Assembly: GCF_918731615.1 (NCBI RefSeq)
Contig: NZ_OU957226.1
Location: forward strand, 3,225,501-3,289,500
Direction: 5' to 3'
Length of the DNA: 64,000 nucleotides
Source: Flavobacterium sp. CECT 9288
GTDB taxonomy: Bacteria > Bacteroidota > Bacteroidia > Flavobacteriales > Flavobacteriaceae
Shown here: one piece after another, positions 33,210 to 42,280 of the stretch
Layout: each line of letters starts with the position of its first letter
Numbering within the stretch: the stretch's first letter is position 1
Program-made: the position numbers and the translations under genes
The notes under the pieces: model-generated
Seen by the model: the letters and a program-made list of their open reading frames with translations, nothing else
Told to the model about the DNA's origin: nothing
The model's database searches: none

Positions 33210-35498
33210 TTATCTAATTATCATTACTTTCTTAATGGTAGTTTCAACACCATCTTGTGCCGAAATAAAAATCATATAAACTCCAGATGCGACTTTATAT
33301 TTCCCAAAAGCGGTTGTATCCCATTCTATTGTTCCGCCTTCGGAGGTAGTTTCATATACTAAGTTTCCGCCTACATCGGTAATTTTAACATTTGCTTTGT
33401 CTAATAATCCTGCAATTTTTACAGTTCCTTGAAAATCTGGCCGAACAGGATTAGGATACACATAAACCTTACTTAAATCTTCATTTGCCTTGGTAGCAAC
33501 TCCCTTGAATGATATCATGCCTTTACTAGTAGCAATAAATACTTCGCCAGTTATCCCATTAATATCAATGTCATTAATAGTATTGCTGGGCAGCGGAGAA
33601 TTGCTTGTTGTAAAGTGGTATCTAGTTTCCTGACCGTTTGGTGATACAAGAAAAAGTCCCGCATCAGCGGTTCCTATCCACTTATTATTAGCGCCATCTA
33701 CAACAATGGATGTGATAAATTGCTCAAATAACAATTCTTGAGGCAGATTGTCATCAATGATAATAACAGGATTTGTTTTCAAGGGCGTATCTGAGAGGAA
33801 ATTATTCACGCTATTCAAAACCCTCAACCCTTTTGATGTTCCTATCCAGAGTTGGTTTCTAGTATCTATAGCTACAGTTCTTACGTTTGAAATGGGTAAA
33901 TTACCCGTATCGGCACCCACTGTCATTTTTTTAAAAGTGGTTCCGTTTTCATTGAATCCTACCACACCATCCTCACTTGTAGCCAGCCATTTTGTACCGT
34001 TTTTATCTATTACAATGGCGCCGTAATTATTCTCTTCGGGCACATCTAGAATTTTATCCATGGCATAGCTTTGCCATTGCCCATTGGTACGCAAAACTTT
34101 AAGCCCGTTTTTAATTCTACTATTGGTCACCCATAAATTCCCTGACTTGTCAAATGCGGTTGCATTGATACGTATATCAATATTATTAGGTCCTCCAAAA
34201 GTTAGCGACTCTAATCCGCTGTTGGTTTGATTGAATAAAATGGTTGGAACATCATTCTCAATTTTGAGAAGCCCTGAAAAAAAAGAACTCGCATACACTT
34301 GATTTTCGTTTATTGGATTCACAATTACTTTCCCTATAGTTTGCGCTCCTAATACCGATTCATAAGGAATATTAAGCCAGCCTTCTTTATTATATTTGCT
34401 TATGCCATAGCTATCCAACGGAAATGGATTGTAATCCCCTGCAAATTCCCCGTACACGGCCCATAGCACAGATGGCGTGAGATCTAAAGCGAAAATATTA
34501 TTTCGTAATGGTCCCGAGGGTGTACTGTTTTCAAATATGGATGATCCATTAAGAGCGGTTGTAAATAATCCGTTATCTTGTGTGCCAATATATACCGTAT
34601 CACCAATCACGGTAGCGCACGTAAAGGTGATGTTGGCCTCAGGAATCTGATTGGCGTTTAGTTCCCGAAGCAAAATCATTTGACTGTTATAAAAATATAG
34701 TGTGCTTGGAGTACTCACAACCATAATACCTGCTCCAACTCTCATATCTATTGCTGGATTTGGCAATTGTGAAAATAGCACAAAAGTATTTGTAACTGCA
34801 TTATACTTTTGGATTGCTCCTGTAGCATTGACAGCATACAATTCTTGATTAAGCGTTGTAACTCCTATCCAAGAGGCTGATGTTAGTGTTTCCCACTGAT
34901 TATAATCTATTAAATTTGGGTTTGAGACTAAGGCTCTTCTTATCCCACTGGAAGTAGCAGCATAAAAATATCCATTAAAAAGTGCCATTTGGTGTACCTT
35001 CATTTCTGTTCCGCCGTCGCCAATGAAATACGTATCTCCAAATTGCATCGTTGATAAGTTAAACTGTACAATCCCAAAATCACAAGAGACGTAAAGTATT
35101 CCTTGATGTTCTAAGAAATGATTGATTTTTTTTATAGTAGGAGACAGTTTTTTATTGATAATGTCTACTATTCTCAATATACTCCCATCCTGCTCATTAA
35201 TCACTATGATAAGTCCGTTTTCATAACCTACAACAGTCTTGTTGAGCGCTGTGCTATGATATAACGTTGAAATGGTTTCTCCTGAGAGGCCATCAACCGT
35301 AGTAGTTGTTTTTATTATATTTGTGAGTGAATTTTTAGAGAACAAAGCGTTTTCTGAAGCTGCAAATACCGCATTTGCAGACTGAGAAATATCTTTAATT
35401 TCAGAATACGAAAAATAACCTTGCCAGGATAAGTCACTTTGGGCAAAACCCAAAAACATCCCTGTAAAAAGTAAAATAAGCGAAAAAAACTTTTTCAT
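33210..35498 (-). CDS. porZ: PorZ-type beta-propeller protein with type IX sorting domain
   Basis: A 762-residue secreted protein. A signal peptide (MKKFFSLILLFTGMFLGFAQ) precedes DLSWQGYFSYSEIKDISQS and a long array of blades (KWLATSEDGVVGFNENGTT, NQLWIGTSKGLRVLN, NKWIGTADAGLFLVSPNG) typical of two-component-regulator-type propellers. The C-terminus is a type A T9SS sorting domain (VYVYPNPVRPDFQGTV... SGVYMIFISAQDG..TIKKVMIIR). This layout and the recO neighbourhood fit PorZ, the attachment-complex component that presents A-LPS to the PorU sortase in Porphyromonas. The start at 35498 follows from the signal peptide. Confidence 0.82.
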   Translation of the reverse strand: MKKFFSLILLFTGMFLGFAQSDLSWQGYFSYSEIKDISQSANAVFAASENALFSKNSLTNIIKTTTTVDGLSGETISTLYHSTALNKTVVGYENGLIIVINEQDGSILRIVDIINKKLSPTIKKINHFLEHQGILYVSCDFGIVQFNLSTMQFGDTYFIGDGGTEMKVHQMALFNGYFYAATSSGIRRALVSNPNLIDYNQWETLTSASWIGVTTLNQELYAVNATGAIQKYNAVTNTFVLFSQLPNPAIDMRVGAGIMVVSTPSTLYFYNSQMILLRELNANQIPEANITFTCATVIGDTVYIGTQDNGLFTTALNGSSIFENSTPSGPLRNNIFALDLTPSVLWAVYGEFAGDYNPFPLDSYGISKYNKEGWLNIPYESVLGAQTIGKVIVNPINENQVYASSFFSGLLKIENDVPTILFNQTNSGLESLTFGGPNNIDIRINATAFDKSGNLWVTNSRIKNGLKVLRTNGQWQSYAMDKILDVPEENNYGAIVIDKNGTKWLATSEDGVVGFNENGTTFKKMTVGADTGNLPISNVRTVAIDTRNQLWIGTSKGLRVLNSVNNFLSDTPLKTNPVIIIDDNLPQELLFEQFITSIVVDGANNKWIGTADAGLFLVSPNGQETRYHFTTSNSPLPSNTINDIDINGITGEVFIATSKGMISFKGVATKANEDLSKVYVYPNPVRPDFQGTVKIAGLLDKANVKITDVGGNLVYETTSEGGTIEWDTTAFGKYKVASGVYMIFISAQDGVETTIKKVMIIR

Positions 35499-35557
35499 CC
35501 TTTGTAGCACTATTGATTTACAAATATAAACAAACGAAAGTTAAGGCTATTTGTTAC

Positions 35558-35597
35558 ATAAAAAAACCTTCTACCGCATACACGATAGAAGGTTTAT
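35558..35597 (-). terminator. Intrinsic terminator of gdhA
   Basis: A perfect 10-bp stem (35564-35573 with 35586-35595) with a T-run on the minus strand, about 20 bases past the gdhA stop codon. Confidence 0.85.
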
Positions 35598-35615
35598 TAT
35601 AATTTAGGCCGTGTA

Positions 35616-36959
35616 TTATACCACGCCTTGTGCCAGCATTGCATCGGCAACTTTAACAAATCCAGCTATGTTTGCTCCTTTTACGTAGTTTACATATCCT
35701 TCCTCATCTGTACCATATTGCTTACACTGATTGTGAATTCCAACCATAATTTCTTTAAGTCTTGAATCAACTTCTTCACTAGTCCAGTTTAAACGGATAG
35801 AGTTTTGTGTCATTTCAAGTCCTGAAGCAGCTACTCCTCCAGCATTTGCAGCTTTTCCAGGAGCAAAAAGTACTTTAGCTTTCAAGAATTCTTTTATAGC
35901 TTCAAGTGTACATGGCATGTTTGCAGCTTCTGTTACACACATTACTCCGTTTGCAATTAATTTTTTTGCATCTTCTTCGTTCAACTCATTTTGAGTAGCA
36001 CATGGAATTGCAACATCCACTTTCACTTCCCATACGCTTTTTCCTTTGTGGAATTCAGCATTTGGATATTTTTCTAAATACGCTTCGGCTCTGTTATCAC
36101 CTCTTGCTCTCATTTCAAGCATGAAGTCAATTTTATCTCCTGAAATTCCTTCTTCATCATAAATATATCCATCAGGACCAGAAATAGTAACTACTTTTCC
36201 ACCTAGATCATTTACTTTTAAGGCAACACCCCAAGCTACATTTCCAAATCCAGAAATAGAAACTCTTTTTCCTTTGATGTTTTGTCCGATAGTGTTTAAC
36301 ATTTGCTCCGCAAAATATACCACACCGTAACCAGTAGCTTCTGGTCTAATTAAAGATCCACCGTATGCTAATCCTTTACCAGTTAAAACACCAGTAAACT
36401 CATTTCTGATTCTTTTATATTGACCAAATAAATATCCTATTTCTCTAGCACCTACACCAATATCACCAGCTGGAACGTCTAATTGCGGCCCTATGTGTCT
36501 GCACAATTCTGTCATAAACGATTGGCAAAAACGCATTACTTCAGCATCTGATTTTCCTTGTGGATCAAAGTCAGAACCTCCTTTTCCACCACCCATAGGT
36601 AATGTAGTCAAACTGTTTTTAAAAACTTGTTCGAATGCTAAAAACTTAAGTACTGATAAATTTACAGTATGGTGAAAACGAATTCCTCCTTTGTATGGAC
36701 CAATGGCAGAGTTCATTTGAATTCTAAAACCTCTGTTTACTTGAATCTCTCCTTTATCATCAACCCAAGGAACTCTAAAAATAATAGAACGCTCTGGCTC
36801 AGTTATTCTAAGCAGTAAATTTTTTCCATCGTATTTTTTTTGCTCTGCAATAAATGGAATTACAGTTTCTGCAAATTCCCTAACAGCTTGAATAAATTCA
36901 GGTTCATTTGGATTCTTGGCCTCAACTTGAGCCATAAAATCATTTATTTTTAGTAACAT
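35616..36959 (-). CDS. gdhA: NADP-type glutamate dehydrogenase
   Basis: Interconverts 2-oxoglutarate plus ammonia and glutamate; the 447-residue class I hexameric form is usually NADP-linked and assimilatory. Visible signatures: GPYKGGIRFHHTVNLSVLKFLAFEQ, LPMGGGKGGSDFDPQGKSD with the catalytic-lysine region, DVPAGDIGVGAREIGYLFGQYKR, and the dinucleotide fold SGFGNVAWGVALK. The ending GFVKVADAMLAQGVV is typical. It is a single-gene unit, divergent from an outer-membrane protein gene. Confidence 0.96.
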   Translation of the reverse strand: MLLKINDFMAQVEAKNPNEPEFIQAVREFAETVIPFIAEQKKYDGKNLLLRITEPERSIIFRVPWVDDKGEIQVNRGFRIQMNSAIGPYKGGIRFHHTVNLSVLKFLAFEQVFKNSLTTLPMGGGKGGSDFDPQGKSDAEVMRFCQSFMTELCRHIGPQLDVPAGDIGVGAREIGYLFGQYKRIRNEFTGVLTGKGLAYGGSLIRPEATGYGVVYFAEQMLNTIGQNIKGKRVSISGFGNVAWGVALKVNDLGGKVVTISGPDGYIYDEEGISGDKIDFMLEMRARGDNRAEAYLEKYPNAEFHKGKSVWEVKVDVAIPCATQNELNEEDAKKLIANGVMCVTEAANMPCTLEAIKEFLKAKVLFAPGKAANAGGVAASGLEMTQNSIRLNWTSEEVDSRLKEIMVGIHNQCKQYGTDEEGYVNYVKGANIAGFVKVADAMLAQGVV

Positions 36960-37003
36960 AGTATATAAGTAATTAATTAAGAAAACGATTTCGTTATAAT
37001 ATA

Positions 37004-37011
37004 CAAATATA
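37004..37011 (-). promoter_or_regulatory. -7 element of gdhA
   Basis: TATATTTG on the minus strand, about 45 bases before the ATG. The -33 region is not a clear TTG. Confidence 0.4.
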
Positions 37012-37202
37012 CATCTTATAAAAATATTCGGACTCAGTTTTTAAAATTTATCAATAGAATTATCTTTTTATTATGCATTAACAAACAATTATGTTCAAGA
37101 TATGTTGTTTTGAAGCTAATGTTTAACACTTTCGTAAGTAAATAAGATTTTGTCTGCTTATTTTTAATTCGTTTTTCTGTTTCTTAATACTCGATGTTTT
37201 TA

Positions 37203-37210
37203 TATATTTG
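37203..37210 (+). promoter_or_regulatory. -7 element of the outer-membrane protein gene
   Basis: TATATTTG, 26 bases before the ATG at 37237. No clear -33 TTG at the right distance. Confidence 0.45.
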
Positions 37211-37236
37211 TGAAGATTTGAAAACACTAGCTCCTA

Positions 37237-38040
37237 ATGGCCAGACACATAATACCACTTTTAGCACTGATATTTGGATTTTCTAACAATTCAAATGCTC
37301 AATTCGACGGTTTTTCGCACGAAGTTGGGATAATTGTAGGCCCTGTTGCTTTCCAGTCTGATTATGGTGAGCGATATGATTTTTCAACAAATGCTGGTAA
37401 CACCGGTATTGGTATTGGGTTAGTTCATTACCTGAACTTTACCTATGACAAGAATTATAATTATACTTCAAGAACTTATTTTAACCAGCATTTCAAGCTT
37501 AGGACTGAGTTGTCTTATAACAAAACAAATTTAAAGCATTTTGGAGAATATGTTGACCCGAGTAAAAATTCACTTGGAGCACAACAATTACGAGCCATGA
37601 CTGGAAGTACTGCGGTGGCAAACGTTGGAATGCAACTTGAATTTTACCCTTGGAACATAAGAGATTTTACAGCTGTTACGGGAGGTTTTGCTCCTTTTAT
37701 CAGTTTAGGTGGCCAGTTTAGTGCCTACAACGCCAAAGCTGAATCTTCACTTGGACCGCTAGGAAATGCTGCAACTACATTCCCTAAATACCTCACTCCT
37801 TCTGAAGGACGTCCTTACGGTTTTTCATCAGAACAAGGTACCGTTTGGTCTGTTGTATCAAGCGTTGGAACTCGATATAAATTAACCGATTCTGGTGATT
37901 TGATGGTTGATTTACGATTTCAATATTATTTCTCCAACTGGGTTGACGGGCTTAATCCTAACCCAAAAATTTATAAAGAAAATAAAGCTAATGATTGGCT
38001 GGTTTGGTTTAATGTAGGATACATTCATTATTTAGATTAA
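37237..38040 (+). CDS. Outer-membrane beta-barrel protein, conserved in Flavobacteriaceae
   Basis: A 267-residue protein with a signal peptide (MARHIIPLLALIFGFSNNSNAQ). The body alternates polar and aromatic residues as in beta-barrels (LVHYLNFTYD, FKLRTELSYNKTNLKHFGEY, VANVGMQLEFYPW, FAPFISLGGQFSAYN, LMVDLRFQYYFSNWVDGLNP) and ends WLVWFNVGYIHYLD. I believe homologues are common next to gdhA in this family, but I cannot give a proven function. Divergent from gdhA and followed by a bidirectional terminator. Confidence 0.68.
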   Translation: MARHIIPLLALIFGFSNNSNAQFDGFSHEVGIIVGPVAFQSDYGERYDFSTNAGNTGIGIGLVHYLNFTYDKNYNYTSRTYFNQHFKLRTELSYNKTNLKHFGEYVDPSKNSLGAQQLRAMTGSTAVANVGMQLEFYPWNIRDFTAVTGGFAPFISLGGQFSAYNAKAESSLGPLGNAATTFPKYLTPSEGRPYGFSSEQGTVWSVVSSVGTRYKLTDSGDLMVDLRFQYYFSNWVDGLNPNPKIYKENKANDWLVWFNVGYIHYLD

Positions 38041-38068
38041 TTAGCAAAACCAATATGCTTATAAAAAT

Positions 38069-38105
38069 AAACCCCAAAACATTTTTTTCTGTTTTGGGGT
38101 TTGTT
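38069..38105. terminator. Bidirectional intrinsic terminator
   Basis: A perfect 12-bp stem (AAACCCCAAAAC at 38069-38080 with GTTTTGGGGTTT at 38091-38102) between convergent genes. T-rich sequence on the right and A-rich on the left allow use on both strands. Confidence 0.82.
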
Positions 38106-38108
38106 TTA

Positions 38109-39254
38109 TTAGGCCAATGCTTGTTTCAAATCTTCGATTAAATCATCCGCATCCTCGATACCTACGCTTAAACGAACCAAATCATCCGTAATTCCAATTT
38201 CCTTACGTTTATCTTCAGGGATAGATGCGTGTGTCATCAACGCTGGATGATTGGCTAAAGACTCTACGCCACCAAGAGATTCGGCCAAAGTAAATACCTT
38301 AACTTTTTCTAGAAAGTCAATTGCATCCTCTTTTTTACCCGATACAAATGTAAAAGATACCATTCCGCCAAAACCACTCATTTGTTTTTTGGCAATTTCA
38401 TGATAGGGATGACTCGGTAATCCCGGATAATATACTGTTTTTACTTTTGGATGATTGTTTAAAAACTCCACCACCTTAGCTCCATTTTCACAATGTCTTT
38501 GTACGCGCAAGTGTAACGTTTTTATTCCTCTAAGTACTAAAAAACTATCCATGGGTCCAAGTGTAGCTCCGGTAGCAAATTGTTGAAAATGCAATTGTGC
38601 TCCTAGCGCTTCATCTTTTACAATCAAAGCTCCCGCAATAACATCAGAGTGTCCACCTAAATATTTGGTAGCAGAATGCATTACAATATCAGCTCCTAGG
38701 TCTAGTGGTTTTTGCAAATACGGCGTTGCAAAGGTGTTATCAACTGCAAAAAGAATGTTGTTTTCGTTGGTGATTTTTGCAATTTCTTGAATATCGGCTA
38801 GTTTCATCAAAGGGTTTGTAGGCGTTTCTACCCAAACCATCTTTGTGTTTTCATTAATTAACGACTTGAATTTTTCCAAGTCATTCATGTCCACAAAATG
38901 GAATTTTATTCCTGAATCTTTATAAATACGTGTAAACATTCGGTACGTTCCTCCATATAAATCATCCATAGCAATGATTTCGTCTCCTGCTTTGAAAGAT
39001 CGCAACACACAATCAGTAGCCGCTAATCCTGATGAAAAAGCCAATCCACGAGTTCCGTTCTCTATACTAGCCAAAGCATTTTCAAGAGCGCTTCTGGTAG
39101 GATTTGCAGCCCTACTGTATTCATAATCTGGATTTAATGGCTGCCCTGGGCTGGTTTGTACAAATGTTGATGTTTGATATACTGGCGGCATAACTGCTCC
39201 TGTACTTGGATCATGGTGTTGCCCACCGTGGATTACCTTTGTATTGAATTTCAT
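38109..39254 (-). CDS. Cystathionine gamma-synthase/gamma-lyase family PLP enzyme
   Basis: A trans-sulfuration enzyme of 381 residues in the Cys/Met metabolism PLP family. The PLP lysine is Lys197 in [33 protein letters not shown] and the phosphate-binding FSSGLAAT are conserved. [17 protein letters not shown] and [20 protein letters not shown], with the substrate-binding region, close the active site. From sequence alone gamma-synthase (methionine synthesis) and gamma-lyase (cysteine release) cannot be separated. It is not in an operon with other sulfur genes. Confidence 0.92.
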   Translation of the reverse strand: MKFNTKVIHGGQHHDPSTGAVMPPVYQTSTFVQTSPGQPLNPDYEYSRAANPTRSALENALASIENGTRGLAFSSGLAATDCVLRSFKAGDEIIAMDDLYGGTYRMFTRIYKDSGIKFHFVDMNDLEKFKSLINENTKMVWVETPTNPLMKLADIQEIAKITNENNILFAVDNTFATPYLQKPLDLGADIVMHSATKYLGGHSDVIAGALIVKDEALGAQLHFQQFATGATLGPMDSFLVLRGIKTLHLRVQRHCENGAKVVEFLNNHPKVKTVYYPGLPSHPYHEIAKKQMSGFGGMVSFTFVSGKKEDAIDFLEKVKVFTLAESLGGVESLANHPALMTHASIPEDKRKEIGITDDLVRLSVGIEDADDLIEDLKQALA

Positions 39255-39326
39255 ATCGTTTGATTTTATTACCTAAATGTTTCACAAATTTACCCTTTAA
39301 TTTATTTTAACCAAGCTACAAGTTGA

Positions 39327-39334
39327 TACCTTTG
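39327..39334 (+). promoter_or_regulatory. -7 element of the DUF3298-type lipoprotein gene
   Basis: TACCTTTG lies 21 bases before the ATG at 39356, supporting that start over an ATG at 39323 that would precede the promoter element. Confidence 0.5.
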
Positions 39335-39355
39335 TATATAATTAACAAATTACAA

Positions 39356-40099
39356 ATGAAACCTTATTTCGTTTTTGGAGTACTATTCCTTTTTTTAACT
39401 AGTTGTACAAAGGAACTTCACTTTACTTCTGTTTCTTTCGAAAAAAAATCGAAGATTGCATGCCAAGAAAACTGCCCTAAAATCAGTATCAAAATTCCAG
39501 TTGCACAGGACAATTCTGTGGAAGCCGATAGTATTAACAAAAAAGTGTTTTCGGTATTGAAAGAGATTGTTTACTTTGGTGAAAAGCCATATGCCGCAAC
39601 AAATTATAAAGATTTAACCACTGCATTTATTGACTCCTACGAGAAATTACACAAAGATTTTCCTAGTGAAACTATTGGCTGGGAGGCTACTGTAACGGGA
39701 AAAGTAGGGTACCAATCAGAAGGGATTTTGAATCTAGAAATCAATCATTACACCTATACGGGAGGTGCTCATGGCTACCAAGGTTTGCGTTCTTTATTGT
39801 TTGATCCATCAACAGGTAAGACTATTACAAACGAAGCTATTTTTAAGGATAAAGCTGCTTTTATGGCTTTCGCCGAAAAGAAATTCAGAGCCAAATACAA
39901 AATCCCAAGTACAGCATCCATAAACGCTACAGGACTGATGTTTGAAGAGGATAAATTTGCGCTTCCTCAAAATATTTTTTACACAGAGAAAGGATTACTA
40001 CTTTATTACAACTCCTACGAAGCAGCATCCTATGCCGATGGCCCAAAAGAATTATTGCTGGGGTACGCTGATATAAATTATTTTTTAAAGATTAAATAG
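39356..40099 (+). CDS. DUF4163/DUF3298-type lipoprotein
   Basis: A 247-residue lipoprotein. The signal MKPYFVFGVLFLFLTSC has its lipid-attachment Cys17. The middle region ISIKIPVAQDN...INKKVFSVLKEIVYF and the phrase LNLEINHYTYTGGAHGYQGLRSLLFDPSTGKTITNEAIF are hallmarks of the paired DUF4163 and DUF3298 domains; the latter is found in RsiV-type anti-sigma proteins and other envelope proteins, here without a membrane helix or sigma-binding part. Function unknown, probably in the outer membrane or periplasm. It is a single-gene unit. Confidence 0.78.
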   Translation: MKPYFVFGVLFLFLTSCTKELHFTSVSFEKKSKIACQENCPKISIKIPVAQDNSVEADSINKKVFSVLKEIVYFGEKPYAATNYKDLTTAFIDSYEKLHKDFPSETIGWEATVTGKVGYQSEGILNLEINHYTYTGGAHGYQGLRSLLFDPSTGKTITNEAIFKDKAAFMAFAEKKFRAKYKIPSTASINATGLMFEEDKFALPQNIFYTEKGLLLYYNSYEAASYADGPKELLLGYADINYFLKIK

Positions 40100-40203
40100 T
40101 TGTTTTAAGTCTAAGATAATTGTTGCGCTATAAAATTCAAGGCTTTACAAATTTTTAAAAAATCATTTAAAACTTTGTATTTCAAATTATAAGTCAATAA
40201 AAA

Positions 40204-40659
40204 GTGAAGAAAAATATAAATAAAAACATTTTCAAGGTACTATTAATCATATTGAGTTTGTCAATATTTTTAACCTCCCTCACTTTCGATGCATTTTCGT
40301 ATGAATACCAAGGTGTAAAAATGATGTCTTCTTTATCGTGCTTTGTAACAGGGAGCCTTGCAATTTTGGGAGGTGGCACTTTAGAATGGTTAATCTGGTT
40401 GGCTAATCCTTTATGCTTAATATCTATTTTTTGTTTAATTATGGACAAAAATCTAGCCTCAAAATTTAATTTTACAGCTTTGATTTTAGCTATATCATTT
40501 TATTCTTGGAATTCAGTTCTAGCTTCAGAAAGCGGCACTTCTGGTAAAATTTTATCCGTAGAATTAGGGTACTTCATTTGGTTAGCTAGTATAACTGTAC
40601 TTACCATCGGAACTAAATTGTATTTTAGAAAATATAGTGAAATAAAATACACTGAATAA
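40204..40659 (+). CDS. Hypothetical four-helix membrane protein
   Basis: A 151-residue protein with hydrophobic segments at about 9-25, 42-57, 60-80, 90-108 and 120-142 and short loops. It starts with GTG; the alternative ATG inside (Met40) would delete the first helix. Not recognised. It lies after the DUF3298-type gene and immediately before copy C of the dispersed repeat. Composition is more A+T-rich than that of its neighbours. Confidence 0.5.
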   Translation: MKKNINKNIFKVLLIILSLSIFLTSLTFDAFSYEYQGVKMMSSLSCFVTGSLAILGGGTLEWLIWLANPLCLISIFCLIMDKNLASKFNFTALILAISFYSWNSVLASESGTSGKILSVELGYFIWLASITVLTIGTKLYFRKYSEIKYTE

Positions 40660-40749
40660 ATCAAGATAAATATTCATTAAAAGGTAATCGACATCATATT
40701 TAGTTCAAATATTATCTTTTTTATAACGTTACATCTCAAAAGAAAAGTC

Positions 40750-40896
40750 CTCCTAGCCCCGACAGCAGTGAAAATCCTCTGGCCCAAAACCCTATTTTTT
40801 CTTGGTAGAAAAGAGCGACCGCAGGAAGCTCCTTTTATGCCTTAGAAAAAAAGGGTTTTGGGCCAGATATGAAACGAATGGCGGGATATGGCTCCT
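40750..40896. repeat. Dispersed structured repeat, copy C
   Basis: Begins CTCCTAGCCCCGACAGCAGTGAAAA, has a perfect 16-bp internal inverted repeat (40778-40793 with 40852-40867) enclosing the conserved AAAGAGCGACCGCAGGA block shared with copy B, and ends GATATGAAACGAATGGCGGGATATGGCTCCT. The right border overlaps the stop codon of the adjacent DinB-fold gene. Confidence 0.78.
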
Positions 40897-41353
40897 AAAT
40901 AAACTTTCGAATTATGAGCATATTACCTATGTGTAAGCCTTCATGGAAATTACTGAAAGCCATGGCATCTTCGGCATTTTGCAGGACATGATTACCTGTA
41001 GAGGTGGTGTACTCCATGTAAGTAACAAACTTTTTCTGCTCATAATCCAGTTGAGTTTGCGCTATAGTTGCAAACAATAAGGCCTTAATTTCGTCTACTT
41101 CGGCTTGTGTAACATCAACTTCTGGGCGGGTTCCTTTTTTATACTTCTCCACCAATTCCTCTGAAACTAACATAGGTAAACCCGAAAGTTTGTACACTAG
41201 CATTTGCTGGGAGACAACAATGTGCCCAATGTTCCAAATTAAATTATTGCTGCATCCCTGCGGTATGGCATTCAATTGATCCAGCGAATAGCCGTCTAAG
41301 AATTTCGAAATCATTTTTCTACTGGTGGTAGCTACATCAAATAATTGCTTCAT
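40895..41353 (-). CDS. DinB-fold protein, paralogue 1
   Basis: A 152-residue helical-bundle protein of the DinB superfamily (not the polymerase). The histidine pattern is visible in NLIWNIGHIVVSQQMLVYKLSG and FSNFHEGLHIGNMLIIRKF; such histidines bind a metal in the fold. The function is unknown; members are often putative thiol-dependent transferases or damage-inducible proteins. It is a tandem paralogue of the next gene upstream, with which it shares a 31-base identical leader before the ATG. Start MKQLFDVAT at 41353 chosen by alignment with the paralogue. Its TAG stop lies at the edge of repeat copy C. Confidence 0.78.
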   Translation of the reverse strand: MKQLFDVATTSRKMISKFLDGYSLDQLNAIPQGCSNNLIWNIGHIVVSQQMLVYKLSGLPMLVSEELVEKYKKGTRPEVDVTQAEVDEIKALLFATIAQTQLDYEQKKFVTYMEYTTSTGNHVLQNAEDAMAFSNFHEGLHIGNMLIIRKFI

Positions 41354-41391
41354 GATTTTTATTTTTTCTATAAAAATAATCATTTTTTGAC

Positions 41392-41847
41392 TTATACAAA
41401 CTTTCTAATACTCATAATGATGCCCATGTGTAGCGCCTCATGATAGTTATTAAAAGATAATGCATCTTCAATGTTTTTAATAGTCAGACCTATTGAAGTA
41501 GTATATTCCTGGTATTCTTTAAAGAATTTATTATTAAAATCTACTTCGGTTTGATTAATAGTTTCAAAAAGCAATAACTTGATTTCCTCAACCTCAGCTT
41601 GTGTAACATCTTGAAGTGGCTTGGTTCCACCTTTATATTTTTCAAATAATTCGTCAGAAATAATCATAGGCACTCCCGAAAATTTATAAACTAACCTTTG
41701 TTGTGTAACCACAATATGGGCAATATTCCAAATTAAATTGTTGTTAAATCCCGGAGCTATTTTATTAAGTTGTTCCAAAGTATAGTTTTCCAGAAATTGT
41801 GACAACACTTTTCTACTTGCTTTGGCAATATCAAATGTTTGATGCAT
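41392..41847 (-). CDS. DinB-fold protein, paralogue 2
   Basis: A 151-residue protein, by eye identical to paralogue 1 at about half of its positions: FDIAKASRKVLSQFLENYTLEQLN, NNNLIWNIAHIVVTQQRLVYK, DVTQAEVEEIKLLLFETI, YHEALHMGIIMSIRKFV. The metal-type histidines are kept. The start MHQTFDIAK at 41847 is set by this alignment; a longer frame would run into the promoter region of the divergent ArsC-like gene. It is the first gene of the pair, with 38 bases between the copies. Confidence 0.78.
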   Translation of the reverse strand: MHQTFDIAKASRKVLSQFLENYTLEQLNKIAPGFNNNLIWNIAHIVVTQQRLVYKFSGVPMIISDELFEKYKGGTKPLQDVTQAEVEEIKLLLFETINQTEVDFNNKFFKEYQEYTTSIGLTIKNIEDALSFNNYHEALHMGIIMSIRKFV

Positions 41848-41923
41848 TTTTTTATTTTTTCTATAAAAATAATCATTTTCAGTGTCAAATGAATTTTCTT
41901 TGCACAAAGAAATTATGCTACCC

Positions 41924-42280
41924 ATGGACAAAATATACTATCTCGCCTCCTGCGACACGTGCAGAAAAATTATAAAATCATTACCTAAAGAACATGATTT
42001 TAAATTTCACGATATCAAACAAGACCCCATTACGCTGGAAGAATTAGAACAAATGCGAGAACTTGCAGGCAGTTACGAAGTACTTTTTAGTAAAAAAGCA
42101 CAGCTTTACAAATCAATGGATTTGAAAAACAAATCCTTAACCGAAGACGATTACAAAAAATACATTCTAGAACATTATACGTTTTTGAGTCGTCCAGTAT
42201 TTATTATCAAAGACAAAATCTACATTGGCAACAGCCAACAAAACATGCATCAAGTAAATCTTGCTCTTGCCCATGTCTAA
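41924..42280 (+). CDS. ArsC/Spx-family thioredoxin-fold protein
   Basis: A 118-residue protein of the arsenate reductase/Spx family. It opens MDKIYYLASCDTCRKI with Cys10 and Cys13 in a CxxC redox motif, and contains DIKQDPITLEEL, FSKKAQLYKS and RPVFIIKDKIYIGNSQ, which correspond to family positions. Whether it reduces arsenate (a catalytic arginine in RPV is present) or acts as an Spx-type regulator cannot be decided; no ars genes are near. An ATG three codons upstream (41915) is also possible. It overlaps the start of the next gene by 8 bases. Confidence 0.82.
   Translation: MDKIYYLASCDTCRKIIKSLPKEHDFKFHDIKQDPITLEELEQMRELAGSYEVLFSKKAQLYKSMDLKNKSLTEDDYKKYILEHYTFLSRPVFIIKDKIYIGNSQQNMHQVNLALAHV

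Noticed and set aside
30284..41847. DinB-fold genes as extra DNA polymerases
   Set aside because: The three proteins are helical-bundle DinB/YfiT-superfamily members; the only polymerase IV is at 2458-3540.
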